From the NCBI RefSeq assembly GCF_010233585.1, contig NZ_CP045997.1:7114914-7178913 (forward strand): a stretch of 64,000 nt of DNA, in the 5' to 3' direction. The stretch is from Spirosoma endbachense (GTDB lineage Bacteria; Bacteroidota; Bacteroidia; Cytophagales; Spirosomataceae). The translations under genes were made by a program, and so were the position numbers. The notes under the pieces are model-generated. The model was not told where the DNA came from. It did no database searches and saw nothing but the letters and a program-made list of their open reading frames with translations. This document shows positions 25,701 to 34,161 of the stretch, in pieces. Numbering within the stretch: the stretch's first letter is position 1; every line of letters starts with the position of its first letter.

Positions 25701-27987
25701 GCCCCTGCTGTAAAATACTGACAACAAGGCCGCTTTGATCGGGATCGGCAAAGACTGAATCGAGAAGGGTGTAGGTGAATGGTTTACCTACTGATGCCTG
25801 TTGAGCCATCGGCGTACGCTGCACATAGGGAGAAGGCCCAGGCGTCAGGGTACTGGAGCTCCCCAACGAAACAGAGGCCGATTGCCAATTGGAAACACTA
25901 CCCTCTTTAAAAACGGCCTGAATTTTATAGCGATAAGTACCGCCAGTCGTTGCTTCTCCGTCATCCGTTGATGATGCTGATCCAGCGACCATTTTCCATA
26001 AGCCAAATGATTTGGTACCAGTCGCCCGATACAGTTGAAATTCACTAACCTCCGTTCCGGTATAGCTCCAGCTCAGTCGAATACCTGGCAGATTCGCATC
26101 GGGTTGCGCATTGAATGCCGTTAAGAGGGGGTGGCCTGCACCTTGTGAAGCCGGTATTTCAATACGACGGATACTCGTCGAGTCTGAATTCATTCCGGCT
26201 GCATCCTGGGCTAGTAACAGGTATTGATAACTCCTGGACGGCTGGATACGGGCATCGGCATAACTTGCTTGCGTAGTCGCCAGCGTGGCTAGCAATTGCC
26301 AGGGAGCTGTGGCTGTCTCCCGCCTGAGTAGTAGTTGACGCACGACATCAGAAGAAGAACTAAGGGCCCAGGACAGGGTCAACTGGCCATTTTGCAACGT
26401 ATCCGAGACAAAAAGTGGAGCCGTTGGCCGAATGATATCGGGTTTAAGCAACTCAATCGGATCGGATATGACGGACATATTATAGTGTTTATCAAGGGCT
26501 TTGACCTGATAGAGAAGCGTAGGATTTAGGCTATTGAGCACAACATGGTCCGTAAACTCAGCATGCGTCAACAGGGTTGTATCGGAGATAGCTGATGCTT
26601 CTTCTCCTTTTCGTTGACTTCTAAATACTTTATAGCCCAGTAAATCAGACTCTTCATTGGGATGCCAGCTTAAATAGACCTGCCCATTGGTATCAATACG
26701 CCCTTGTAAGCCAACTGGCTTCGCGGGAGCAATGGTGTCCAGGGGTTCAACAAATATGGATGCCGACAAGAGCGTATCGCCATCCTGCCGAACGGCCCCA
26801 ATCGTAAAATAAAGCGTAGAGCCGCCGGGTACTTTACCCATATAATTGTTTATGTAGGCCAGCGTATCTTTTGGATCAATATTGTATTGAACGGTAACCG
26901 GTTTATCCGCAGGTTTGGCCGCTACACTGATAAAGAAGCTTTTCAGGAGTGAATCAGCACCAGCCTGACTAGGCAGGCTAAGCGCCGTATCGCCGGGGAA
27001 TTGCCAGCTCATATAGACCTGGTTATTGGGCTGTAGGCGTAAGGTTTTGATGCGGGGCGCAAAGACTAGTGTATCCTTCGATTGCCCGATCGCTATGGGT
27101 GAGCTCTGTAGCTCATCAAAGGGTGTTTTTCCAATAATTCGGTAATAGTACGTTTTGCGCCCTTTGGGTACTGGGTCTTTATAGGTGTACAGATTCGTGG
27201 AGTCGTCGAGCAGCACGAAGGGGCGATCATTGGCCCGCGTAAACTGGGTTCCATCCAGCGACCGTTCGATCCAGTAGCTGATGTAGGGCGGTGATTGCAG
27301 GGAATCATGGAGCCATTTCAAACTGGCGTAATAGCGTTCAAACGTCAGCTTGGGTTTCATGGGTGGCGGTAATGGTGTATAATCCGCGAGGCCAATCGGT
27401 GCAGTTTCTGCATAATCAATGGCCAGTCCAGCTGGCGGACTAACCAGAACGACCCGGTATATATAGCGCTCATTCGATTGCACAGTTGTGTCAATGTAGC
27501 CCAGTGCCGCCAGACGAGCCGCTGAATAGCTCTGGCTGGCCGCCAGCAAACCAAAGAAAAAGCGTCGGAACGAGTCAGGCTCGCCTGGGGGTCTGATCAG
27601 ATTGGCACTATCGGCACCCGTAGCTACCGTATCCTGGCCAGTAACCAGCCGGTAGAGTGTCTGATGCTGGGCACTGTCTGGCAGGAGATACGGGGTCCAT
27701 GTGGATGTACTAGCTGGCACAACGGGTTGTGCCGTTAACCGGATAAAGGATTCGGTTACAGCGGCATTATTACGAAATACGACCTTTCGTTCCACATAAT
27801 AACCCTGTCGGATGCCGGCCGTCCACAAGGGTTCAGTAGAGGGTTCCCAACGAAGTAAAATCTGGTTGGCCTGAGCGCGGGCTAATGTTTGAACCGCCTG
27901 CGCCTGTGTTTCTGATTGGGCTTGTAAGCCGGTTAATGGCCATAGCACGAAGGCAATCAATAAGGTGTGTATATATTTGAGCATCAT
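22777..27987 (-). CDS. Giant secreted protein with FN3 and putative-Ig repeats
   Basis: The protein has 1736 residues and a signal peptide (MMLKYIHTLLIAFVLWPLTGLQAQ). From about residue 220 to 720 it has fibronectin-III-like modules (VYLSWHPNEESDLLGYKVFRS, LTLSWALSSSSDV). From ~730 to 1130 there are He_PIG-type putative Ig modules (PAGLAVSGTTLAGIP and similar). From ~1140 to 1400 come Ig-like modules with TTTYSATC motifs, and then two copies of a unit made of a He_PIG module plus a ~85-residue domain beginning FAITGVTLVNCQTLS. The C-terminus ends inside the second copy, so no T9SS sorting tail is evident. Role: probably surface-exposed, adhesive or structural. It is 41 bp behind the gene ending at 28029 and is the last gene of the minus-strand block. 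Confidence 0.82.
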   Translation of the reverse strand: MMLKYIHTLLIAFVLWPLTGLQAQSETQAQAVQTLARAQANQILLRWEPSTEPLWTAGIRQGYYVERKVVFRNNAAVTESFIRLTAQPVVPASTSTWTPYLLPDSAQHQTLYRLVTGQDTVATGADSANLIRPPGEPDSFRRFFFGLLAASQSYSAARLAALGYIDTTVQSNERYIYRVVLVSPPAGLAIDYAETAPIGLADYTPLPPPMKPKLTFERYYASLKWLHDSLQSPPYISYWIERSLDGTQFTRANDRPFVLLDDSTNLYTYKDPVPKGRKTYYYRIIGKTPFDELQSSPIAIGQSKDTLVFAPRIKTLRLQPNNQVYMSWQFPGDTALSLPSQAGADSLLKSFFISVAAKPADKPVTVQYNIDPKDTLAYINNYMGKVPGGSTLYFTIGAVRQDGDTLLSASIFVEPLDTIAPAKPVGLQGRIDTNGQVYLSWHPNEESDLLGYKVFRSQRKGEEASAISDTTLLTHAEFTDHVVLNSLNPTLLYQVKALDKHYNMSVISDPIELLKPDIIRPTAPLFVSDTLQNGQLTLSWALSSSSDVVRQLLLRRETATAPWQLLATLATTQASYADARIQPSRSYQYLLLAQDAAGMNSDSTSIRRIEIPASQGAGHPLLTAFNAQPDANLPGIRLSWSYTGTEVSEFQLYRATGTKSFGLWKMVAGSASSTDDGEATTGGTYRYKIQAVFKEGSVSNWQSASVSLGSSSTLTPGPSPYVQRTPMAQQASVGKPFTYTLLDSVFADPDQSGLVVSILQQGLPAGLAVSGTTLAGIPLQAGNYTVTLQGIKPTGYKVATSFPLTVSELPVAVSGIPNLTVTIGQSFSYTVPDWVFASVEGQTPQRSILPIGLPSGVTANGLSLQGTVSSPGPYTITAQAQNTQGGTSTVSWLLVGNQPPQVQTPVSSLSVLWGQVVSWTLPATTFQDVDGLLVDIRIRATGLPAGLSIRQNQLIGVPTTTGTYTLTAIATDNGSATTETTFQLQIAQAVNQPPISTMAPPQPEGLVGDSLTYSLPEGLFFDPDGRITTLTLTGPLPTGVTRSGLTLRGIPTQSGSFSLTATATDDRGGTISSPVILTISGLTAPSTTIVLAGSTTVCSGSSGLLSATDCTGILTWSNGSTGANILVTPVITTTYSATCSSAGQTIAAANTVTITVTPQPASPLITSTTICSGGSATLSAINCTGSLVWNTGTVSASLVVSPVTTTVYSATCQAGACSSEPGNGTVVVDAQPTASITGNLTSCSGQSTTLTASGGSIYRWNTGATTTVIEASTEGTYSVTVSNGTGCSAITSSNVSMFTPTSPNIAASSTAITVGQSVTLTASGCNGTVNWSTGSSGTRLVVSPSVSTTYSANCRLDSCSSASLPVLITVNHAPIVQTALSHQTVVASQSYSYTIDPTTFSDPDGQALTIMVSGLPPGLSFNGSTRVISGVPTTAGSTTITVTATDAGNLSVSTAFVLTVNPASFAITGVTLVNCQTLSAGQRSITFSPQYVGLTGQPVSFSVVNEMAPTTNSGPYTLNLYTDNASITLQAVQNGVSSSYVYNWLAACNGTLAPNQAPTVANTIPSQSGAVGQSFSFGIPDNIFADDDNVNNLTLSVSGLPSGLTFTSGTGNISGVPTTAGSTTITVTATDAGNLSISTPFVLTINTSSASFAITGVTLVNCQTLSVGQRSISFTPQYVGLNGQPVSFSVVNEMTPTTNSGPYTLNLYTDNASITLQAVQSGITSSFVYNWRSACP
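22859..23710 (-). repeat. Near-identical tandem DNA duplication encoding the last two modules of the FN3/Ig giant
   Basis: Two long stretches recur almost unchanged. The block around 22861-22945 recurs about 561 bp away near 23422-23505. The block 23081-23151 recurs 555 bp away at 23636-23706. The repeated unit is ~187 codons and encodes one He_PIG module plus one VNCQTLS domain. The high DNA identity points to recent duplication or ongoing gene conversion. Confidence 0.75.
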
Positions 27988-28028
27988 AGTTCTGCCAAAA
28001 GCATCAGCGAGTCAATCGAGTAGTACAG

Positions 28029-28370
28029 CTATATTTCGCAGGCATCCCCAGCTTGAATGCTGAAGGAAATTCGTGGTTTGACGAAGAGCAACTTAACCTG
28101 GGCGGCCAGCGTACCCCGAAACCAGCTGGGATTGGGAATGCCCCCATCCAGCAGAACAGCCGCTGAAGCACTGATGAGCTTAAAGCCGAATACGCTCAAC
28201 CCGGCATTGGCCAGGGCATAGATCTGGCCGCGGCCATACCACCCATTGACACCAACTGGATTACGCCCACAATAAGCCCCCTGATAGTCTTTTAACATGA
28301 TGTCAAAACCCGCCAGCGCCTGCGCTTCCAGACACCCAACCCAGGCGCAACCGCCTATCTTCAGGTTCAT
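28029..28370 (-). pseudogene. C-terminal fragment of the frameshifted 1072-residue exported protein
   Basis: The piece gives 113 residues if started at its first ATG (28370), but it has no signal peptide and begins in the middle of a beta-rich domain. Its frame is open further upstream, up to a TGA at 28419-28421, and there encodes KLTLGQGFAFGAS, a typical beta-strand pattern that leads smoothly into MNLKIGGCAWVGC. The preceding reading frame ends at 28367. Adding one A to the A5 run (plus-strand T5 at 28412-28416) joins the two frames into ADEKTKLTLGQGFAFGAS. I therefore treat it as the end of the 28367-31246 gene and not as an independent gene. Confidence 0.65.
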
Positions 28371-31246
28371 GCTGGCTCCAAAAGCAAACCCCTGACCAAG
28401 AGTAAGCTTCGTTTTTCGTCAGCCGTGCGGGTTTGCCGAAGCTCACGACCAATTACATTCCGGACTTCAGCCGGGGGCAGCGGCATTTCAGGAATACCAT
28501 AGCCCGCCATCATGTAGGCACGGGTCGATGCCTTGACACCAAAATCAATGGTTAAATCGAAGGGCTGAGCAATGGTACCCAGATAGATATGCCATTGATC
28601 AGGAGCAAAATACAGATCGATCAGGCCCAACCGGTTGCCGGGTCCTCCGCCGTACACAATATTTTTGATGTTGACATAAGCGTCGGAAGTACCCTTGAAA
28701 ATGCTATTCTGATTATCATAGAGTAAAACCAGTCGTGCATAGAGGGGAGCTACGCTGGCATTACTGGCTGCCATGTATTCTTCTCTGGCTTTGCGATCCA
28801 GTTCCGCATTATCAAACGTCTCTGCTACTTTATAGGGCTTACTATAGAGAATGCTCTGTTTGGTAGCAAAGAAACTGGCATTGTCGGTTTTATCCGTTCG
28901 CCCTGCTGTTAAGGCGCAGTCGCCATATAGCCCGACGCTGTTTAAGCCACCATTCCGATTGAACAACATTTCAAATCCTGCCGAGCCTTCAAATAAATCG
29001 TTGGAGACAGCCACTACGCCAATCCCGCCTTTGAAGCCAAATCCCATCGTATTGTCGGGTTCGTAGGTAGGGAGAACGATGGGGATTGATAATCCTTTGA
29101 AACTCCTCACGGTCAATTGGCGTGTATGCGATGAGGGACGCATGCGATGATAAGCCCCGGCGTAGACATAATTAATCTGAAGGGGACCCGCTAGCGGGAT
29201 GTTGGGTACAGAAGCTCCACCACTTACATACCAGTAGCGAAAATCTTCTGAACCGGATTTTGAACCGAATGTGGCTACGGCATCGATCTGAATTTTGGTT
29301 GGTTTGGCCATGCCAAAGCTGATTCCGCCCCGGAATCCAGTCCCATAAATCGCATCATTCTCAAAGATCTCGACGCAGCCATAGAGGCTAAAGGTACTGG
29401 CGGTACCGCCCACGCAGACCTCTGATAATTTAACCCGTTTGAACGACCAGCGGTGAATGGCGCCTGTTTCTATCTGGCCAAGAACCGTGAAGGCGGTTTG
29501 AGCACCAAACGAGCCTTCCATCAGGTTGATTTCCATGTTGATACCCAGACCTACCGAGTCGCCCTGAAACAGGGCGTTGATGCCATGGATGGTGACAGGG
29601 AAGCCCGCTAGTTTGACATCCCCTTCGTAGCCAAAGGAAGTAGCCTGAATATACGGACGTTCGGTTTGCAGAACCAGACCCGAGAAGTTAATGCCTTCGA
29701 ACTTAAAGGAGGCATCGCTTTGGCTTTTCTGGTCACCACTCAGGTTGGTGTAGACGCCTAATTTTCCGTGCAGTATGGCCCTGGGTTTAAACTCACCATT
29801 GACAACTTTCAGCTCAACACTGGAATTAGGGAGCAGATCTGCCTGGGCTCGCCACATGGAGATGGCGAGCGTGCTGACGTTTGCCAGCCGTAGGCCATAG
29901 CTGTCTGTATCATCGATGTAGCCATCGTAACGGATGGGTGAATCAGGGGCAATGGGCAGTTTCAGGAACCCACCAAAGGCCCCACCAATCAAGCGGCTCT
30001 TCTCAAAACTTAACTCAAAATCGCTCAGCGACATGGCCCAGCCAGAAGCCGTCATGGCATACGGGTTGGTGGGCCGGTGCATTCCAATCTGGCCGCTAAC
30101 GCCCTGCCGATCAATCAATAAATTGTTCGCCGTAATCGCGAGTCTCCCTGAACTGTCCGCCGGTTTGAACTCTTTGGGGAGGATTAAGCTGAACTCCTGG
30201 ACATAAACGCCCCGCCAGTTGATATGACTGGGGGAGTCATCCGCTAACTGGTTCTGCGGATTATCGAAATAGCCGGGCGGAAAATTATTCTCGATCTGCG
30301 GCCAATTTCGTTTATCGCTCAGGTCCAAAAAAGCACCGGTTAATGAGAAGCCAAACTTGGGGTATTTGGCAATCGCGAACGGTTGGCTAAAACTAAGGCT
30401 AGCCAGCATATCATTGAAGTCGGGGGCATCGATGCTAAAGGAAGCATTGATCTGACCAGGCAATTCATCACCGGTTTGGGGATTGATGGGAATCAGCATC
30501 GACCGGGAAAAGAGCACATCACCCGATACACGTAACCCCGTCAACTCCTGGCAACTGACATTGGCATAGGTCAGATCATCGGTGGCACCGGTATAACGAT
30601 TCAAGCCTCCTTTGAAGCGTAAGGTCATGTTCCCCAGGGGTTGGATAAAATCACCTAATAGCACTAGTTTGAAATCCCCTGCCAGCCCGCCAGCCCGGCT
30701 AAAGACCACATCATCGGCCCCAAAGAACAACTCCCGCTCTTTGATGCTGGAGTTAGGGTCGGGAGAAGGAATTTTCAGCCGGACATAAACCGTCAGTAAG
30801 GCCCGGTCGGCCAGGAAACGGACTTTCAGAATACCAATATCCAACGTGCCATTACCACTCGCTATAGTTTTTCGAATGCCAACTGGCAGTACCGTCAGAT
30901 CGCTACCCCGCAGGCTATCGACAAAGCCACCCCGGCTGTCGAGAAAACTGAACAGGCCAGCTGCGGTGTCGCGTTCGGCCTGAGCAGCTGCACCCACGAT
31001 GGCTCCATACTGTTGAGCTTCGGTTTGCAGGTAGGCCGTACGAACCGCTAAACGGGCTTTGGTTTCCGCCATGGTGATCACCAGAGCCGGAGCCAATGTG
31101 CTCTGCCCCACTCCCCAGGCCGGTTTGGCGGGCATAGGCAGGCCGTCATCAACAGGGGCAATTGCTGCCCGCGTGACGGGCAGAAGGGTAGCCCAGAGAC
31201 AAAGAACTCCGAGCAGGCGTCTTAGAGAAGTAGCCATAGCGTTCAT
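28367..31246 (-). CDS. Large exported beta-rich protein of unknown function, main part (frameshift near its 3' end)
   Basis: The frame gives 959 residues with a signal peptide (MATSLRRLLGVLCLWATLLPVTRA; ATG 31237 is an alternative start). With the probable one-base deletion at 28412-28416 repaired, the product would be 1072 residues ending at 28029. I do not recognise the family. The sequence is rich in alternating polar/hydrophobic beta strands with many Gly/Phe (GFGFKGGIGVVAVSNDLFEG; GLGINMEINLMEGSFGAQ), which suggests a large beta-structure or surface/outer-membrane association. The last ~16 residues of the unrepaired frame (SLLLVRGLLLEPA) look like out-of-frame translation. It lies 95 bp after the 31342-33246 gene and 41 bp before the FN3/Ig giant, as the middle gene of a three-gene run. 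Confidence 0.75.
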   Translation of the reverse strand: MNAMATSLRRLLGVLCLWATLLPVTRAAIAPVDDGLPMPAKPAWGVGQSTLAPALVITMAETKARLAVRTAYLQTEAQQYGAIVGAAAQAERDTAAGLFSFLDSRGGFVDSLRGSDLTVLPVGIRKTIASGNGTLDIGILKVRFLADRALLTVYVRLKIPSPDPNSSIKERELFFGADDVVFSRAGGLAGDFKLVLLGDFIQPLGNMTLRFKGGLNRYTGATDDLTYANVSCQELTGLRVSGDVLFSRSMLIPINPQTGDELPGQINASFSIDAPDFNDMLASLSFSQPFAIAKYPKFGFSLTGAFLDLSDKRNWPQIENNFPPGYFDNPQNQLADDSPSHINWRGVYVQEFSLILPKEFKPADSSGRLAITANNLLIDRQGVSGQIGMHRPTNPYAMTASGWAMSLSDFELSFEKSRLIGGAFGGFLKLPIAPDSPIRYDGYIDDTDSYGLRLANVSTLAISMWRAQADLLPNSSVELKVVNGEFKPRAILHGKLGVYTNLSGDQKSQSDASFKFEGINFSGLVLQTERPYIQATSFGYEGDVKLAGFPVTIHGINALFQGDSVGLGINMEINLMEGSFGAQTAFTVLGQIETGAIHRWSFKRVKLSEVCVGGTASTFSLYGCVEIFENDAIYGTGFRGGISFGMAKPTKIQIDAVATFGSKSGSEDFRYWYVSGGASVPNIPLAGPLQINYVYAGAYHRMRPSSHTRQLTVRSFKGLSIPIVLPTYEPDNTMGFGFKGGIGVVAVSNDLFEGSAGFEMLFNRNGGLNSVGLYGDCALTAGRTDKTDNASFFATKQSILYSKPYKVAETFDNAELDRKAREEYMAASNASVAPLYARLVLLYDNQNSIFKGTSDAYVNIKNIVYGGGPGNRLGLIDLYFAPDQWHIYLGTIAQPFDLTIDFGVKASTRAYMMAGYGIPEMPLPPAEVRNVIGRELRQTRTADEKRSLLLVRGLLLEPA

Positions 31247-31341
31247 ACAGTAAGCACAGTAACGGCCCTGTCGACCTGGTTTGGTCGATGATGGAGTTGC
31301 CGAAAAGTGGAGTTGTTTAAGGAAGCGGTTAGTGGATCAAC

Positions 31342-33246
31342 TTAATCGAGATTATACGTCAGCAATTGTCCCAGACCGGGCTTTCTGGGTATTCCACACA
31401 GTACATAAATCTTGCCAGAGGCTGCATCAAGTAAAAAATTATCCCGATCAGGTATCGTTATCGAAACACTTTCGTACGGACTGAGTCGCTTTACCGACAA
31501 CCGATCAGTTGGCCCCTTCCGAAGCCGAAGCCAAGTTGTAGCCGAGTTGCTCAGTACATAATCGGCTGATCCCTCTGAGCGAATCGAGCGTTGGAATCGA
31601 ACAGGTTCAGGAGTTGAGGGGAGCTCAACAACGGTTTGCTCCTTGAGCTTTAGGTCTGCATCGAAATGCAGCACAAACAGATCGGTGTAGGTTTTGCCCG
31701 ATTCACTCGTTACCGTGACAGGTGTTAGTGCCCGGCTTGGCTGCCCGGCTATCTGGTTGAGTTTATTGGCAAAGCCCATCAGTTTGGAGGTGGGTGAAGA
31801 AGCCGGGGATTCCGCTACTACTGCTCTACCACCAGGCGCGTCGTCCTGCCGTTGGAACAGTACCCAAATATCGCCGGTAGCATCGGTGAAAGAATCCAGA
31901 TAGCGCCCCGCCGAAAAATTGAACCAGCCGGGTTTAGATGCCTCGGCCCGTTGCGCTCCACTCAGCACGTTGGTGGGCGAGTCGACCACCAGGCTGGAAT
32001 GGTCAGCCACCTCGCCATAAGGCATACTACCCACTAAAGTAGCTTTACCCGATTTGTCGAACAACCATGTTTCTTCGACAGATTTGAGGAGCTTCTGAGC
32101 GTTGTTGTTGTAAACCAGCAGGTTGTCTCCCCGTCGTAGCGCATAAGCAGGAATGACGGCCCGGATACTACCTTCGCCATTAGTCCACTCAAACTGACTC
32201 CAGATGCTTCCCTGCTCGTCGGTGACGACAACCGAAAACCGATTTTCCTGGGGATCGCGGGCGTCTTTTTTGCCGCCCCCATCAGCAAACACGCTGAAGG
32301 TACCCACTACCTTGCCCGCCGGATCGTGAACGGGCAGGCGCATAGCGAGTTTCCGGCTATACGGAAAGTTGATCGCCTGCTCACCCAGCAGGTTGCCCGC
32401 ATCGTCGAAGGTGAGCAGGCTTACCTGCCTGGCCGATGCATTTTTGTCGCCCTTGACAAAGCGGGTGGCAACGCCTTCGAAACGGGTTGGCCGGTTCGCC
32501 GAAGCGGATACGGCAATAACCCGACCGCGATCTTCAGGCGTATCACCTTCGACGGGAATGTACCGTAGTAGTTTTTCCTGATTGGCTGCCTGTTGCAGGG
32601 GCACATCCTCCAGTCGGCTCACCAACCGGATACTCACCGGATCGATAAAGCGATTGATGATCCGATAAGTCGGGTAAAGACTATAGTTGGCGTAATTTAA
32701 GCCCGAACCGCTGGTTGTCAATGACACCTGTTTGACCTGTCGACCAGGCCGGGCTACTGATGGAAGCAGGTCGTAGCCGCCCCCATAGGGTAATCGTAAC
32801 GGTCCATCGGTGGCTTTAGTCCCCCAAACTGCCCAATCAATCGGAGTATCGTCAGAAACCTTTACACGGGTATCAGGCTGGGCGAAGACCGCAGCCTGTA
32901 CAGGTGTGACCTGACCTTGTGTATCAATGGCACCCGTATAGAGATATATGCCCGCGGGTGGTGCTAAAGATCCTTTTAGTTTGGCCTCGTCGGTAGTTGC
33001 CGCCATGCGCCCGGCAATGGGCATCAGGGTCTGGTAGCGCAGGGCTCCCTCAGGATTGAGGCCGAGGTTAATCAGCTCTACCGGATATGGGGGGAGGCTG
33101 AAATCGGATAGGTTAATCGGCGAACTGCTGGCAGGTACGGCTACCATCATTCTGACCATGCCTGGCTTTTGGCCGTGGGCGGATATCGTCAGAATGCCGG
33201 TTAGCAGCAGAGTACAAGTTAAGCGGGTGGGGTAATGGTTACGCAT
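31342..33246 (-). CDS. Exported protein of unknown function (634 residues)
   Basis: I start at ATG 33246, which gives a clean signal peptide (MRNHYPTRLTCTLLLTGILTISAHGQ); the longer frame from 33294 uses TTG and adds a non-signal tail. I do not recognise the family. The body has repeating strands with Asp-Gly/Asp-Asn turns (LLTFDDAGNLLGEQ; ADGGGKKDARDPQENRFSVVV; SFTDATGDIWVLFQRQDD), which is compatible with a beta-propeller or several beta sandwiches. No catalytic motif or membrane span was seen beyond the signal. It is the first gene of a run with the two large proteins at 28029-31246 and 22777-27987, and a 225-bp AT-rich gap separates it from the putative immunity gene. Confidence 0.75.
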   Translation of the reverse strand: MRNHYPTRLTCTLLLTGILTISAHGQKPGMVRMMVAVPASSSPINLSDFSLPPYPVELINLGLNPEGALRYQTLMPIAGRMAATTDEAKLKGSLAPPAGIYLYTGAIDTQGQVTPVQAAVFAQPDTRVKVSDDTPIDWAVWGTKATDGPLRLPYGGGYDLLPSVARPGRQVKQVSLTTSGSGLNYANYSLYPTYRIINRFIDPVSIRLVSRLEDVPLQQAANQEKLLRYIPVEGDTPEDRGRVIAVSASANRPTRFEGVATRFVKGDKNASARQVSLLTFDDAGNLLGEQAINFPYSRKLAMRLPVHDPAGKVVGTFSVFADGGGKKDARDPQENRFSVVVTDEQGSIWSQFEWTNGEGSIRAVIPAYALRRGDNLLVYNNNAQKLLKSVEETWLFDKSGKATLVGSMPYGEVADHSSLVVDSPTNVLSGAQRAEASKPGWFNFSAGRYLDSFTDATGDIWVLFQRQDDAPGGRAVVAESPASSPTSKLMGFANKLNQIAGQPSRALTPVTVTSESGKTYTDLFVLHFDADLKLKEQTVVELPSTPEPVRFQRSIRSEGSADYVLSNSATTWLRLRKGPTDRLSVKRLSPYESVSITIPDRDNFLLDAASGKIYVLCGIPRKPGLGQLLTYNLD

Positions 33247-33471
33247 GGGTACTTTGAGTTTTAAACCTTTTAGATTGTTTAGTGCGTTGCACAAGCATTC
33301 AGAAAAATGACGCTATTCGATACAACAGATTGGTTCTATTAAAGAATTTCGTTTGTAGTCTAAGTCTGTTCACCTAGTTGCACACCTACAACAATCTTTA
33401 TTTTAGTCATCATCATTTTGTGTAGAATGGAAACAATGAATCACAGATGATTTACTTCCGCTTCCAGGTCT

Positions 33472-34161
33472 TTAGAAAACATCAAAATAGAATCTAGTCC
33501 CTGAGTTTTCATAGCGAATACTAGCCTCATGTTTGTTGTTTTCATTTCTAATTAATTGATATTCTACTACTTTAAACTGCTTTTGATAGGCTGAATCAAA
33601 ATGAATAGCCTGCTGAAAAGATATCAATGTCTGACCGTTTAGCTCATCATACTCCATTAAGTATTTAACAGTAACACGATTGGGATTATGGATAACTCGT
33701 CTTCTATCATTACCAACGTCTAATATTCCAGTCTTATAGTTAATACCAGTCCCATTATTAATAAATAGCGTTTTTAAAGCTCCATCATAATCAGTACTTA
33801 AAGTATCCTGTTCAATATATAATAAGATATTTTTGTCGTTAAACTCGTCACTTTGTACGTCATCGTCACTACAGGCTATATCTTTCGTCCCCAATTTGTT
33901 TTTTGGGTATCTCAAGTTGTAGATGTCTTTATAATAGTTTAGTTGTTGAATTATCGAGCTAAGTTTTTTCCAATCGGCTGGCATATCACAAAAGCAATTT
34001 AGCTTTCTGTAAACAACAGGGTAGGAAGAAACGGACATACACACGTTCGCTACATGCATTCGTTCATTTTTACAACTCGGGCAAGTCGATTGATTCTTGT
34101 TATAGTAGATACAGATTATTATAACAAGAAACGTAAAAATCGCAATTTGCTTGATTCTCAT
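33472..34161 (-). CDS. Membrane-anchored small protein, candidate immunity protein
   Basis: The protein has 229 residues. An N-terminal membrane anchor (IKQIAIFTFLVIIICIYY) is followed by CPSCKNE, a CxxC pair, and a mixed alpha/beta body without known motifs. Its ATG (34161) overlaps the TGA of the giant upstream gene in the four bases ATGA, so the two are translationally coupled. Base composition is clearly more A/T-rich than in the genes around it and matches the 3' end of the giant gene. Position, size and composition are those of an immunity gene behind a polymorphic toxin; the function itself is inference and there is no recognised homologue. Confidence 0.6.
   Translation of the reverse strand: MRIKQIAIFTFLVIIICIYYNKNQSTCPSCKNERMHVANVCMSVSSYPVVYRKLNCFCDMPADWKKLSSIIQQLNYYKDIYNLRYPKNKLGTKDIACSDDDVQSDEFNDKNILLYIEQDTLSTDYDGALKTLFINNGTGINYKTGILDVGNDRRRVIHNPNRVTVKYLMEYDELNGQTLISFQQAIHFDSAYQKQFKVVEYQLIRNENNKHEASIRYENSGTRFYFDVF

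Noticed and set aside
28029..28370. 113-residue frame as an independent small gene coupled by ATGA
   Set aside because: The frame is protein-like upstream of its ATG and continues the preceding protein after a one-base correction; there is no signal peptide, although all neighbours have one.
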